36,734 nt of DNA from Streptomyces hirsutus (GTDB lineage Bacteria > Actinomycetota > Actinomycetes > Streptomycetales > Streptomycetaceae): assembly GCF_001418415.1 (NCBI RefSeq), contig NZ_LIQT01000259.1, positions 1 through 36,734 of the forward strand, in the 5' to 3' direction. The notes beneath the pieces were generated by a model. The model saw only the letters and a list, made by a program, of their open reading frames with translations. It ran no database searches and was not told the origin of the DNA. This document shows, piece by piece, positions 17,513 to 27,930 of this stretch. Every line of letters starts with the position of its first letter. Positions within the stretch are counted from its first letter, which is position 1. A program made the position numbers and the translations under genes.

Positions 17513-19458
17513 GCCGTCCCCTCCTCCGTGGCCGCGGGCGCGATCACGGCCAGCACCTGGTCCATGGCGACCGTCGTGCCCGGGGCCACGTCGAGTTCGG
17601 TGACCGTGCCGGCGTGCGGGGCGGAGATGACGTGCTCCATCTTCATCGCCTCCACCACCAGCAGGCTCTGGCCGGCCGCCACCTCGTCGCCGACGGCGGC
17701 CTTCACCACCGTCACCGTGCCGGGCATCGGCGCGGTCAGCGAGTCGGCGCCCGCCCGGCCCGCGCCGGTCAGGGACGCGGCGACCGGATCGTGGTCCCGC
17801 ACGTGCCAGGCGTCGCCGTCGCGGCCGAGCCAGTCGGCGGCGCGGTGGAAGGTGTGCCGGACACCGTCCAGCGTCACCGACACCCGGTCCTCGGTGACGG
17901 TGTGGGAGCCGCGCGGGGTGTGCTTCACCGGGTCGGTGACCCGCAGGTGGAACGCGACCGGCTTCGGCGTACCCCCCAGGCGCCAGCCGCTCGGCACCGA
18001 GAACGGGTCCGTCCAGCCGTCGCCGCGCGGGCGCAGCGCGTCCAGCCGTACCGCGGCCGCCGCCTCGTACACCTCCTCCGGCACGCCGGCGGCGACCAGG
18101 CCGTCCGCCTCGCGCTCCACCAGTCCCGTGTCCAGGTCGCCGCTCACCACCGCCGGGTGCGCGAGCAGCCGCCGCAGGAACCCGGCGTTGGTCGGCACGC
18201 CCAGCGTGACCGTCTCCGCGAGCGCCGCCCGGAGCCTGCGCAGCGCACTCGCGCGGTCGGGGCCGTACGCGATCACCTTGGACAGCATCGGGTCGTAGAG
18301 GCTGCCGACCTCCGTGCCCTCGCTGAGCCCGGAGTCGGTGCGCACGCCCTCGCCCCGCGGCTCGCGCAGCCTCAGCACCGTGCCGCCGGAGGGGAGGAAG
18401 CCCCGTGAGGGGTCCTCGGCGCAGATCCGGGCCTCGACCGCGTGGCCGGTGAGCCGGACGTCCTCCTGCGCGAAGCCGAGCCGCTCGCCCGCCGCGGCCC
18501 GCAGCTGCCACTCCACCAGGTCGAGGCCGGTGATCAGCTCGGTGACCGGGTGCTCCACCTGGAGGCGGGTGTTCATCTCCATGAAGTAGTACGACGAGGG
18601 GTCGCCGCCCGGCACGATGAACTCCACCGTGCCCGCGCCCCGGTAGCCGCACGAGCGGGCCGCCTGGACCGCCGCCTCGCCCATCGCGGCCCGGGTCGCC
18701 CCGTCCAGCAGGACGCTGGGCGCCTCCTCGATGATCTTCTGGTGGCGGCGCTGGAGGGAGCACTCGCGTTCGCCGAGGTGGACGACGCCCCCGTGGCCGT
18801 CGGCCAGCACCTGGATCTCGATGTGCCGGGGGCGGTCGATCCACCGCTCGACGAGCAGCGTGTCGTCCCCGAAGGAGGCGCGGGCCTCGCGCCGTGCGGC
18901 GGCGATCTCCTCGGCCAGCCGCTCCGGGTCCCACACCAGCCGCATGCCCTTGCCGCCGCCGCCCGCGGACGGCTTCAGCAGCACCGGCACGCCGATCTCA
19001 CGGGCCGCGTCGGCGAGCTGGTCGTCCGTCAGTCCGCTGCCGCTGGAGCCGGGCACGACCGGGACCCCGGCCGCCCGCACCGTCTCCTTCGCGCGGATCT
19101 TGTCGCCCATCAGCGCGATCGCGTCCGGCGGGGGCCCGACGAACACCAGTCCCGCCTCGGCGCACGCCCGCGCGAACCCGGCGTTCTCGGCGAGGAAGCC
19201 GTAGCCGGGGTGGACCGCCTGCGCGCCGGTGCGGGCGGCGGCCTCCAGCAGCCGCTCCACCGACAGATAGCTCTCCGCGGCCGGTGCCGGTCCGATCCGG
19301 ACCGCCGTGTCGGCCTCGCGGACGTGCCGGGCGTCGGCGTCCGCGTCGGAGAAGACGGCCACCGAGCGCACGCCCATCGACCGCAGGGTGCGGATGACCC
19401 GGACGGCGATCTCGCCCCGGTTCGCCACCAGCACCGTCTCGAACATCTGAGCTGCCAT
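17509..19458 (-). CDS. Methylcrotonyl-CoA carboxylase alpha (biotin carboxylase/BCCP)
   Basis: 649 residues. Biotin carboxylase occupies about 1-450: [15 protein letters not shown], the ATP-grasp glycine-rich loop [16 protein letters not shown] and [15 protein letters not shown] linker/BT-like region follows (to about 570). The C-terminal biotinyl domain has [10 protein letters not shown] with biotin-accepting Lys near 606. It carboxylates biotin with ATP and bicarbonate for transfer by the beta subunit to 3-methylcrotonyl-CoA. ATG 19458 is taken as start; an ATG 12 nt downstream ([11 protein letters not shown]) is possible. The stop overlaps the lyase start. Acetyl/propionyl-CoA carboxylase annotation is the alternative; operon context favours MCC. 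Confidence 0.93.
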   Translation of the reverse strand: MAAQMFETVLVANRGEIAVRVIRTLRSMGVRSVAVFSDADADARHVREADTAVRIGPAPAAESYLSVERLLEAAARTGAQAVHPGYGFLAENAGFARACAEAGLVFVGPPPDAIALMGDKIRAKETVRAAGVPVVPGSSGSGLTDDQLADAAREIGVPVLLKPSAGGGGKGMRLVWDPERLAEEIAAARREARASFGDDTLLVERWIDRPRHIEIQVLADGHGGVVHLGERECSLQRRHQKIIEEAPSVLLDGATRAAMGEAAVQAARSCGYRGAGTVEFIVPGGDPSSYYFMEMNTRLQVEHPVTELITGLDLVEWQLRAAAGERLGFAQEDVRLTGHAVEARICAEDPSRGFLPSGGTVLRLREPRGEGVRTDSGLSEGTEVGSLYDPMLSKVIAYGPDRASALRRLRAALAETVTLGVPTNAGFLRRLLAHPAVVSGDLDTGLVEREADGLVAAGVPEEVYEAAAAVRLDALRPRGDGWTDPFSVPSGWRLGGTPKPVAFHLRVTDPVKHTPRGSHTVTEDRVSVTLDGVRHTFHRAADWLGRDGDAWHVRDHDPVAASLTGAGRAGADSLTAPMPGTVTVVKAAVGDEVAAGQSLLVVEAMKMEHVISAPHAGTVTELDVAPGTTVAMDQVLAVIAPAATEEGTA

Positions 19459-19472
19459 GGTCCTCGGTCCCC

Positions 19473-21089
<1,617 letters not shown>

Positions 21090-21108
21090 CTGCCGGTCCC
21101 CTCGACTG

Positions 21109-21124
21109 GTTAATGACCGTTAAC
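21109..21124. promoter_or_regulatory. TetR operator copy 1
   Basis: GTTAATGACCGTTAAC is a 16-bp palindrome with 5-bp perfect half-sites (GTTAA/TTAAC), 20 bp before the carboxylase beta start. It matches a second copy at 21138-21153 in 14 of 16 positions. It is the probable binding site of the divergent TetR protein, controlling both directions. Confidence 0.75.
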
Positions 21125-21137
21125 GGATTTCCTTCAG

Positions 21138-21153
21138 GTTAACGACCGCTAAC
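21138..21153. promoter_or_regulatory. TetR operator copy 2
   Basis: GTTAACGACCGCTAAC is the second copy; with one flanking base each side the extended half-sites are GGTTA/TAACC. The copies are 29 bp apart (start to start), nearly three helical turns, so two dimers could bind on the same face. This copy overlaps the expected -35 region of the TetR promoter. Confidence 0.75.
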
Positions 21154-21162
21154 CCCGCTGTC

Positions 21163-21168
21163 TAGAAT
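21163..21168 (+). promoter_or_regulatory. -10 element of a probably leaderless TetR gene
   Basis: TAGAAT lies 7 nt before the TetR ATG at 21176, which puts the transcription start at or next to the A of ATG. No Shine-Dalgarno sequence is present in the gap. A weak TTAACG at 21139-21144, inside operator 2, has 18-bp spacing and could serve as -35, which would make autorepression direct. Confidence 0.6.
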
Positions 21169-21175
21169 TGTTTTC

Positions 21176-21784
21176 ATGGCCACCAGAACCGACGCCCCGA
21201 CCCGCCGCGAGCAGATCCTCAAGGAGGCCGCGCGGCTGTTCGCCGAGCGCGGTTTCCACGGAGTCGGGGTCGACGAGATAGGCGCCGCGGTCGGCATCAG
21301 CGGACCCGGCCTGTACCGGCACTTCCCGGGCAAGGACGCGATGCTCGCAGAACTGCTGGTGGGGATCAGCGGCCAGCTGCTCACCGGCGCGAAACAGCGT
21401 CTGAAGGAGGTCGACGGGGCGGCTCCCGAAGTGGTCCTGGACTCGCTGCTCGAGGGCCACATCGACTTCGCGCTCGACGACCGGCCCCTCATCACCCTGC
21501 ACGACCGTGAGCTGGACCGCCTCCGGGACAGCGACCGCAAGCTGGTGCGGCAGTTGCAGCGGCAGTACGTCGAGCTGTGGGTCGGGGTGGTGCGCGCGCT
21601 GTACCCGGACCTGGCCGAGCCCGCCGCCCGCTCGGCCGTGCACTCCGTGTTCGGGCTGCTCAACTCCACCCCGCACCTCGCCCGGCCCGGCTCCCTGCCC
21701 GGCTCCCTGCCCGGCCGCGCCACGACGGCGGCACTCCTGCACCGGATGGCCCGCGGCGCCTTCGCCGCCGCGGGCTCGGACTGA
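21176..21784 (+). CDS. TetR-family regulator of the leucine-catabolic operon
   Basis: 202-residue TetR protein. The N-terminal DNA-binding domain (about 8-55) reads RREQILKEAARLFAERGFHGVGVDEIGAAVGISGPGLYRHFPGKDAML. The rest is a helical ligand/dimer domain of ordinary size; the ligand is unknown but an acyl-CoA intermediate is likely from context. The end has a short repeated GSLPGSLPG. It is divergent from the carboxylase operon with two matching palindromes between, a standard repressor arrangement. The start is ATG at 21176, apparently leaderless. Confidence 0.92.
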   Translation: MATRTDAPTRREQILKEAARLFAERGFHGVGVDEIGAAVGISGPGLYRHFPGKDAMLAELLVGISGQLLTGAKQRLKEVDGAAPEVVLDSLLEGHIDFALDDRPLITLHDRELDRLRDSDRKLVRQLQRQYVELWVGVVRALYPDLAEPAARSAVHSVFGLLNSTPHLARPGSLPGSLPGRATTAALLHRMARGAFAAAGSD

Positions 21785-21789
21785 AGCCG

Positions 21790-21930
21790 GGATCCGGTCG
21801 GACCGGGATCCGGTCGGGCCGAGACCTGGTCGGACCGGGATCCGGTCGGGCCGAGACCTGGCCGGACCGAGCCCCGGCCGGACCGAGCCCCGGCCGGACC
21901 GAGCCCCGGCCGGACCGAGCCCCGGCCGGA
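21790..21930. repeat. 16-bp tandem repeat array (minisatellite)
   Basis: Nine head-to-tail units: eight of exactly 16 bp and a final partial 13-bp unit. Units 1, 2 and 4 are GGATCCGGTCGG(A/G)CCG, units 3 and 5 are AGACCTGG(T/C)CGGACCG, and units 6-8 are identical AGCCCCGGCCGGACCG. The period is not a multiple of 3, and the array starts 5 bp after the TetR stop, so it is non-coding. Overlapping CCGG(A/C)CCGG-like symmetry could allow hairpins that end TetR transcription. Identical copies at one end suggest recent slippage expansion. Confidence 0.93.
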
Positions 21931-22050
21931 TCTCCCGGCCCGGCCTCGGGCTCACTCTCCAGGGCCCGCCCCGGCCCCGGCGCACGTGACGAGCGTTACG
22001 GGGGTCATGGTCTGGACGGCTTTGGCTACTCGCCGGTACGGTTGGGTTTC

Positions 22051-22068
22051 TGAGCAAGCGCTTAGGCA
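22051..22068. promoter_or_regulatory. Palindromic operator-like site before the LCAD-type gene
   Basis: TGAGCAAGCGCTTAGGCA is an imperfect palindrome centred on AAGCGCTT (22056-22063), about 92 bp upstream of the acyl-CoA dehydrogenase start. AGCAAGCGCTT-type motifs are typical of TetR-family sites controlling acyl-CoA genes in actinobacteria. Which regulator binds is not shown by the sequence; it does not resemble the GTTAAC operator at 21109-21153. Confidence 0.45.
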
Positions 22069-22159
22069 TGCGGGGCGGCCGGGTTGTGGGGCACCCCCGA
22101 CGTCGGGCGACCAGGAACGCGACAGTGGCGCCGGACCAGGCGCGGAGGAGGGCGGCGGC

Positions 22160-23317
22160 GTGCGCCGTACGGTGTTCAACGAGGACCACGAGGCTTTCCG
22201 GGAGACCATCCGCGACTTCATCGAGGCCGAGGTCGTCCCGGTCTACGACGAGTGGTTCGCGGCGGGCCAGGCGCCCCGCGACTTCTACTACAAGCTCGGT
22301 GAGCTGGGCATCTTCGGGATCAGCGTGCCCGAGGAGTTCGGCGGCGCGGGCATGGACACCCACAAGTTCGAGGCCGTCCTCTACGAGGAGACCGCGCGCG
22401 CCGGCGTGCAGTTCGGCGGCTCCGGCGTGCACGTGCTGCTCGCCCTGCCGTACCTCAGGATGCTCGCGACCGACGAGCAGAAGAAGCGCTACCTCCCCAA
22501 GTTCGCCACCGGCGAGGAGATGTGGGCCATCGCGATGACCGAGCCGGGCACCGGCTCCGACCTCGCGGGCATGAAGACCACCGCCAAGCTCAGCGAGGAC
22601 GGCACCCACTACGTCCTCAACGGCGCCAAGACCTTCATCACCGGCGGCGTCCACGCCGACAAGGTGATCGTCTGCGCCCGCACCGCCGCCCCGACCGCGG
22701 AGGACCGCCGCCACGGCATCTCCCTGTTCGCCGTCGACACCAAGTCCGAGGGCTACTCCGTCGGCCGCAAGCTCGACAAGCTCGGCCTGAAGACCTCCGA
22801 CACCGCCGAGCTGGCGTTCGTCGACGTCAAGGTCCCCGTCGAGGACCTCCTCGGCGAGGAGAACAAGGGCTTCTCCTACCTCGGCCACAACCTGGCCTCC
22901 GAGCGCTGGGGCATCGCCTACGGCGCCTACGCCCAGGCCGCCGCCGCCGTCCGGTTCGCCAAGCAGTACGTGCAGGAGCGCACCGTCTTCGGCAAGCCGG
23001 TCGCCCACTTCCAGAACACCAAGTTCGAGCTGGCCGCCTGCCAGGCCGAGGTGGACGCCGCCCAGGCCGTCGCCGACCGCGCCACCGAGGCCCTGGACGC
23101 GGGCGAACTCACCCCCGCCGAGGCCGCCTCCGCCAAGCTGTTCTGCACCGAGGTCGCGCACCGCGTCATCGACCGCTGCCTCCAGCTGCACGGCGGCTAC
23201 GGCTACATGAACGAGTACCCGATCGCCCGCCTGTACGCGGACAACCGCGTCAACCGCATCTACGGCGGCACCAGCGAGATCATGAAGACGATCATCGCCA
23301 AGGACATGGGCCTGTAA
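22160..23317 (+). CDS. Long-chain-type acyl-CoA dehydrogenase
   Basis: 385-residue FAD acyl-CoA dehydrogenase. The GTG at 22160 has GAGGAGGG just upstream; longer frames run into non-coding-looking sequence. Motifs are AIAMTEPGTGSDLAGMK, FITGG, QLHGGYGYMNEYPIARLYADNRVNRIYGGTSEIMK. The position occupied by the catalytic Glu in short-chain enzymes is Gly here (YGGTSE), while Glu248 in NLASERWG aligns with the catalytic Glu of the LCAD/IVD type. It therefore differs mechanistically from AcdH in this window and probably prefers longer acyl chains. A thioesterase gene follows 47 bp downstream on the same strand. Confidence 0.93.
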   Translation: MRRTVFNEDHEAFRETIRDFIEAEVVPVYDEWFAAGQAPRDFYYKLGELGIFGISVPEEFGGAGMDTHKFEAVLYEETARAGVQFGGSGVHVLLALPYLRMLATDEQKKRYLPKFATGEEMWAIAMTEPGTGSDLAGMKTTAKLSEDGTHYVLNGAKTFITGGVHADKVIVCARTAAPTAEDRRHGISLFAVDTKSEGYSVGRKLDKLGLKTSDTAELAFVDVKVPVEDLLGEENKGFSYLGHNLASERWGIAYGAYAQAAAAVRFAKQYVQERTVFGKPVAHFQNTKFELAACQAEVDAAQAVADRATEALDAGELTPAEAASAKLFCTEVAHRVIDRCLQLHGGYGYMNEYPIARLYADNRVNRIYGGTSEIMKTIIAKDMGL

Positions 23318-23364
23318 GACGTCCGACATCCCTGGCCTCTACAAGCACCGGTACAACTGACCCC

Positions 23365-24252
23365 ATGAGCCAGGCACTCCAGGAACTCCTCGATCTGCTC
23401 GACCTCGAGCAGATCGAGGAGAACATCTTCCGCGGCCAGTCCCGCTTCGCCGTCGTCCCCCGCGTCTTCGGCGGGCAGGTCGCCGCGCAGGCGCTGGTCG
23501 CCGCCGGGCGGACCGTCCCCGCGGACCGGCCCGCCCACTCCCTGCACGCGTACTTCCTGCGCCCCGGCGACGCCGGCGCGCCCATTGTCTACACCGTCGA
23601 CCGGATCCGTGACGGCCGCTCCTTCACCACCCGGCGGGTCGTCGCGGTCCAGCACGGCAAGCCGATCTTCCACCTCTCGGCGTCATTCCAGACGTACGAG
23701 GAGGGCCTGGAGCACCAGGAGCCGATGCCGTCCGCGCCCGCCCCGGACACGCTGCCCACCTCCCAGGCACGGCTGCGCGACTACCGGCACCTCGCCCCCG
23801 CCGTCGTCGAGCGCTTCCTGGAGGCCCGCCGGGCCGTGGACCTGCGCTACGTCGACGAACCGCCCTACGGCCGCTTCGGCGAGCCCCGCGAACCCCACTC
23901 CCAGGTGTGGTTCCGCACCAACGGCAAGCTCGCTGACGACCCCCTGCTGCACGTCGTCCTCGCCACCTACGTCTCCGACATGACGCTGCTGGACTCGGTG
24001 CTGCTCGCGCACGGCCGCGGCGGCTGGGCGGTGGGGGACGTGGTCGGGGCCTCCCTCGACCACGCCATGTGGTTCCACCGCCCGTTCCGCGCCGACGAGT
24101 GGCTGCTGTACGACCAGCAGTCCCCGTCCACGTACGGCGGCCGGGGCCTCGGCCAGGCCCGCATCTACACCCAGGACGGCCGCCTCGCGGTCTCGGTCAT
24201 CCAGGAGGGCCTGGTGCGCGTCCCGCGCGAGGAGTCCTCACGGCCGTCCTGA
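23365..24252 (+). CDS. tesB: Acyl-CoA thioesterase II (TesB)
   Basis: 295-residue double hot-dog thioesterase hydrolysing acyl-CoA to free acid and CoA. Motifs include VFGGQVAAQALVAAGRTV and the second hot dog VSDMTLLDS, ASLDHAMWFHRPF and VIQEGLVR. The TesB triad is present as Asp205, Ser230 (Thr in E. coli) and Gln280. No Shine-Dalgarno sequence precedes the ATG at 23365; TACAAC at 23352-23357 could be a -10 element 7 nt before the start, so a leaderless transcript from its own promoter is possible. It is convergent with the next gene, with only 8 bp between stops. Confidence 0.93.
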   Translation: MSQALQELLDLLDLEQIEENIFRGQSRFAVVPRVFGGQVAAQALVAAGRTVPADRPAHSLHAYFLRPGDAGAPIVYTVDRIRDGRSFTTRRVVAVQHGKPIFHLSASFQTYEEGLEHQEPMPSAPAPDTLPTSQARLRDYRHLAPAVVERFLEARRAVDLRYVDEPPYGRFGEPREPHSQVWFRTNGKLADDPLLHVVLATYVSDMTLLDSVLLAHGRGGWAVGDVVGASLDHAMWFHRPFRADEWLLYDQQSPSTYGGRGLGQARIYTQDGRLAVSVIQEGLVRVPREESSRPS

Positions 24253-24260
24253 CGGCCCTC

Positions 24261-25061
24261 CTACCGGGCGCCCTGGTCCAGTCCCGCCTCCGCCAGCAGG
24301 TACGCCGTCATCGGGTCGTAGTGGCGGGGGCTGACCACGTGGTCGTCGAGGGGGACCGTCACCTGGACGGTGCCCTCCGCCTCGGCCAGGAACAGCGCCG
24401 GGTCGTTGCAGTCCGCGTAGCCGACGGAGTCGACGCCGTGCTGCCCCGCGTAACCCGCCCAGCCGTGGTCGGCGACCACCAGGTCGGGCAGCGGGCGGCC
24501 CTCGCGCTCCAGGGCGGTGAGAATGGCCTTCATCGGCTCACCGGAGTGGGTGTGCCACAGCGTGGCCCCGTGCTCCAGCACCGCCACGTCCGCGAACTGC
24601 ATCACGTAGCCCTCGTCCGTGGCCAGCCCGTCCGGGATCACCACGATCTCGCAGCCGGCGGCGCGCAGCGCGGCGGCCGTGGCGCGGTGCACGTCGAGCA
24701 GGCCGCCGGGGTGACCGGTGGCCAGCAGCACCCGCTGCTGCCCGTCCGCCGCCTTCCGCAGCCGCCCCGCCATCCGTTCCAGGGCGGCCACGGTCAGCTC
24801 GGGATCGATGGTGTCCTGGCCGTACCGGTGCTCGGCGTCGTCGCTGACCCCGGCCCGCTCCGCCATCACCGCGAGCACGTCCTGCTCGTCGCTCCAGCGG
24901 TCGCCGAGCTCCAGGCCGAGCCAGTAGTGGCGGTCGCCGTTCGCCAGCTTGCGGTAATGGGAGAGATTGTTCTCGCGCGGGGTGGCGACATCGCCGGCGA
25001 TGCGCGTGGCGGCGAGGTGGACGAGGAGTTCGGCGCGGCTGGGGGTCCCGGATATCGGCAT
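24261..25061 (-). CDS. Conserved actinobacterial protein, phosphatase-like annotation only
   Basis: 266 residues from ATG 25061 (MPISGTPSR); ATG 25070 would add three residues. Soluble, no signal peptide. Conserved-looking blocks include ATPRENNLSHYRKLANGD, VLLATGHPGGLLDVHRATA, EHGATLWHTHSG and VVADHGWAGYAGQHGVDSV. Repeated His/Asp/Gly clusters suggest a metal- or phosphate-binding enzyme. I recall homologues being named phosphatase, but I recognise no defining catalytic motif and do not assign a reaction. It is separated from the upstream PucR gene by about 128 bp that includes a hairpin. Confidence 0.8.
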   Translation of the reverse strand: MPISGTPSRAELLVHLAATRIAGDVATPRENNLSHYRKLANGDRHYWLGLELGDRWSDEQDVLAVMAERAGVSDDAEHRYGQDTIDPELTVAALERMAGRLRKAADGQQRVLLATGHPGGLLDVHRATAAALRAAGCEIVVIPDGLATDEGYVMQFADVAVLEHGATLWHTHSGEPMKAILTALEREGRPLPDLVVADHGWAGYAGQHGVDSVGYADCNDPALFLAEAEGTVQVTVPLDDHVVSPRHYDPMTAYLLAEAGLDQGAR

Positions 25062-25091
25062 GCCCCCCATTGTGGAGCAGGCCGGGGCGGG

Positions 25092-25119
25092 CGTCCCTGG
25101 GGTGCCGCCCCCTGGGACG
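25092..25119 (-). terminator. Hairpin downstream of pucR
   Basis: CGTCCC (25092-25097) pairs with GGGACG (25114-25119); after a small internal mismatch, GGGG/CCCC extends the stem. It lies in the 128-bp gap after the PucR stop and before the next minus-strand gene. Confidence 0.5.
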
Positions 25120-25189
25120 TGCGTCACGTACTCGGACGGCCTCCGTACGCGTACTCAGAGCGGCCGCTTCCGAGGCCGGGCGGCCGGCC

Positions 25190-26776
25190 CTAGGCGTGGC
25201 GCAGGGCGAACCACAGGTTCATGCGGACGTCCGGGTCGTCCAGGTCGGCGTCCAGCAGGGCCGCGCACCGGGCGATCCGCTGCCGCACGGTGTTGCGGTG
25301 CACGGACAGGGCCACCGCGGTGCGGTCCCAACTGCCGTGCAGGGACAGCCAGGTGCGCAGGGTGTCGGTGAGCGCGGGCGTGCCCGCCAACGGGGCGAGC
25401 AGCATGCGGGCGTGGGCCCGGGCGTCCGCCGCGGGGACCAGGTCGTCCAGCGCGGGGCGGGCGCCGTGCACGACGAGCGGGACCCGGGTGGCACGGGCGC
25501 GGGCCAGCGCGCGGGCCGCCTGGGTGTCGGCCGTGGGCCAGTCGTACGGGGCGACGGCGGCGCTGACCCCCAGGGTCCAGCCCGGCTGCGCCTCCGGCTC
25601 CCGTCCGGCCGGCACGAGCACCCGCACGATCCCGCCCGCCGGATCCACCAGCGCGGACCCGAGCGCCGCACCGAGCGCGGAGGCCGCCAGGGCGTCCGGG
25701 GACCGCTCCTGTGCGGACCGTGCCTCCGAGGGCCGTACGGCCTGGCGCGCGTGCACGACCCGCCACCGTTCACCGCCGAGCAACGGCGCCACCGCCTCCG
25801 GCCCGCTCCCCAGCAGCAGCCGTACGAGCGCGGCGGAACGGGCCGCGCCGGTACCGCTCTGCTGCTCACCGGTCAGCAGGGAGAGCAGCACCGCGGCCAC
25901 GGACGCGATGGTGTGGTCCCCGGAGTCCCGCGACGGGGCCGCGACACCCAGCACGAACCCGTGCCCGGCCCCGAGCGCGTAGGCGGCCAGCCGGACCTCG
26001 GCGACCGTGTCCGTGGCGGAGGCGGGCGAAGGCCGGGACCGCGCCTGCCCGGCCGGGGACGCCGGACCCGCGGTCCCGGGGACCGCCCCGGGACCCGTTC
26101 CGCCGATCGGGTCCGGCCGGTGCTCGTCCGGGCCCGCCGGGCGCACCACCTCGGCCAGTTTCGCCAGGGCCGTGTCGGCCTCCTCGCCCAGGGCGCGGCC
26201 CGCGGCGGCGATCTCCGTGCCCTCCGGGCCGAAGAGGACCGCCCGGCCGTCCAGGTGCCGAGAGAGGCGGTGCAGGACCGAGGGGACCGGGTCCGGGCGG
26301 GCGGCGGCGGAGGCGAGACCGCGGTGGGCCTCCGTCACGCGGCGCAGCTCCGCCAGCCGGGCCTGCGCCATCAGCTGCCACACCGCGCGGGCCACCCCGG
26401 AGAACGTGGTCCGCGGCGGCACCTCCAGGAGCGGCAGCCCCTGCAGATCGCAGGCCGCGACCAGCGCCCGGGGCACGGTGTCGTGCACCGGAGCCAGGCC
26501 GAAACCGAGCGCCGCGCCGCCCGCCGCCACGATCCGGGACACGTAGGCGTCGAAGTACCCCGGGCCCGCCCCGTCCGGGATGTGTACGCCCGCCGACAGC
26601 AGCAGCTCACCGCCGAGCAGGTACGGGTACGGGTCGGCCATCTCCGAGGTGTGCGCCCAGCGCACGACGACGCCGGGGTCCGAGGGACCGGCGACCCGGC
26701 GCAGGCCCAGGTCCTCCCGTGCCAGGAGCGCGTCCAGGGGCACCGGAGGTGTGGGGGGAACCGTAGGATCCGGCAT
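25190..26776 (-). CDS. PucR-family transcriptional regulator
   Basis: 528 residues from the ATG at 26776, preceded by GGAGGAAA; in-frame ATGs at 26794 and 26800 overlap that ribosome site and are less likely. An N-terminal PucR domain (about 15-135) contains [18 protein letters not shown] long Pro/Ala-rich middle follows. The C-terminal helix-turn-helix (about 470-528) reads [20 protein letters not shown] and [16 protein letters not shown]. PucR proteins usually control nitrogen-compound catabolism (purines, GABA, amines). It is divergent from the agmatinase/TPP operon across 173 bp and is its likely regulator. Confidence 0.92.
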   Translation of the reverse strand: MPDPTVPPTPPVPLDALLAREDLGLRRVAGPSDPGVVVRWAHTSEMADPYPYLLGGELLLSAGVHIPDGAGPGYFDAYVSRIVAAGGAALGFGLAPVHDTVPRALVAACDLQGLPLLEVPPRTTFSGVARAVWQLMAQARLAELRRVTEAHRGLASAAARPDPVPSVLHRLSRHLDGRAVLFGPEGTEIAAAGRALGEEADTALAKLAEVVRPAGPDEHRPDPIGGTGPGAVPGTAGPASPAGQARSRPSPASATDTVAEVRLAAYALGAGHGFVLGVAAPSRDSGDHTIASVAAVLLSLLTGEQQSGTGAARSAALVRLLLGSGPEAVAPLLGGERWRVVHARQAVRPSEARSAQERSPDALAASALGAALGSALVDPAGGIVRVLVPAGREPEAQPGWTLGVSAAVAPYDWPTADTQAARALARARATRVPLVVHGARPALDDLVPAADARAHARMLLAPLAGTPALTDTLRTWLSLHGSWDRTAVALSVHRNTVRQRIARCAALLDADLDDPDVRMNLWFALRHA

Positions 26777-26949
26777 GGTGGACGTTTCCTCCATATCCAT
26801 CGTTCGAAGTGGATGAAACGTACACTTTGCAGCCGCTTTCCGGCCACCTAACGTCGCCGACAGTGCGACCGGATCAGGTTCCCGGCGCCAGTAAAGTCAT
26901 GCGGCAGGCAGTGCATACGCGACGAAGCGTAGGAAAGAAGGCAGTACCC
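26777..26949. promoter_or_regulatory. Divergent promoter region pucR/speB
   Basis: 173 bp holding both promoters. An AAGTG...CACTT inverted repeat (26807-26811 and 26823-26827) in the AT-richer part is a candidate regulator site. The rest contains the speB leader with GAAGG 12 nt before the ATG. No further element can be assigned. Confidence 0.45.
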
Positions 26950-27930
26950 ATGAGCAGCAACGAGACGCCCCGCGGGCCCGTCGACTCCTCCCGCGTCCCC
27001 CGGTACGCGGGCCCCGCGACCTTCGCCCGGCTGCCCCGGCTCGACGAGGTCGGCCGCACCGACATCGCCGTGGTGGGCGTGCCGTTCGACTCGGGCGTCT
27101 CCTACCGGCCGGGCGCCCGCTTCGGCGGCAACGCCATCCGTGAGGCGTCCCGGCTGCTGCGCCCCTACAACCCCGCGCAGGACGCCTCCCCCTTCGCCCT
27201 CGCCCAGGTCGCGGACGGCGGCGACATCGCCGTCAACCCGTTCAACATCGAAGAGGCCGTCGAGACGGTCGAGGCCGCCGCCGACGACCTGCTCGGCACC
27301 GGCGCCCGCCTGATGACCCTCGGCGGCGACCACACCATCGCCCTGCCGCTGCTCCGCTCGGTCGCCAAGAAGCACGGCCCGGTCGCGCTGCTCCACTTCG
27401 ACGCCCACCTGGACACCTGGGACACCTACTTCGGCGCCGAGTACACGCACGGCACCCCGTTCCGCCGGGCCGTGGAGGAGGGCATCCTCGACACCTCCGC
27501 CCTCTCCCACGTCGGCATCCGCGGCCCGCTCTACGGCCGGCAGGACCTCACCGACGACGAGAAGATGGGCTTCGGCATCGTCACCTCGGCGGACGTCTAC
27601 CGCCGGGGCGCCGACGAGGTCGCCGACCAGCTGCGGCAGCGCATCGGCGACCGCCCGCTGTACATCTCCATCGACATCGACTGCCTGGACCCGGCGCACG
27701 CCCCCGGCACCGGAACCCCCGAGGCCGGCGGTCTGACCTCCCGCGAACTCCTCGAGATCCTGCGCGGGCTGGCCTCCTGCAATCTGGTCTCGGCGGACCT
27801 CGTCGAGGTGGCCCCCGCGTACGATCACGCGGAGATCACCTCGATAGCCGCCTCCCACACGGCGTACGAGCTGACCACGATCATGTCCCGCCAGATCGCG
27901 GCGGCCCGTAAGGAGAACGAGGGCAAGTGA
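26950..27930 (+). CDS. speB: Agmatinase/guanidino-acid ureohydrolase
   Basis: 326-residue arginase-superfamily enzyme that hydrolyses a guanidino group to urea. All di-manganese ligands are visible: GGDHTIALP (His), HFDAHLDTW (Asp-His-Asp) and SIDIDCLDP (two Asp), followed by GTGTPEAGG. In Streptomyces this gene is labelled agmatinase (speB), but the family also includes guanidinobutyrase and proclavaminate amidinohydrolase, which are not separable from these motifs. The ATG at 26950 has a GAAGG site; an in-frame upstream start at 26809 would enter the promoter. The stop overlaps the TPP enzyme start as GTGA. Confidence 0.93.
   Translation: MSSNETPRGPVDSSRVPRYAGPATFARLPRLDEVGRTDIAVVGVPFDSGVSYRPGARFGGNAIREASRLLRPYNPAQDASPFALAQVADGGDIAVNPFNIEEAVETVEAAADDLLGTGARLMTLGGDHTIALPLLRSVAKKHGPVALLHFDAHLDTWDTYFGAEYTHGTPFRRAVEEGILDTSALSHVGIRGPLYGRQDLTDDEKMGFGIVTSADVYRRGADEVADQLRQRIGDRPLYISIDIDCLDPAHAPGTGTPEAGGLTSRELLEILRGLASCNLVSADLVEVAPAYDHAEITSIAASHTAYELTTIMSRQIAAARKENEGK

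Noticed and set aside
15530..18298. 922-codon plus-strand frame opposite the leucine-catabolic genes
   Set aside because: Antisense shadow; no domain, and it spans several well-supported minus-strand genes.
21790..21930. CRISPR array
   Set aside because: 16-bp units are contiguous without spacers and no cas genes are present.
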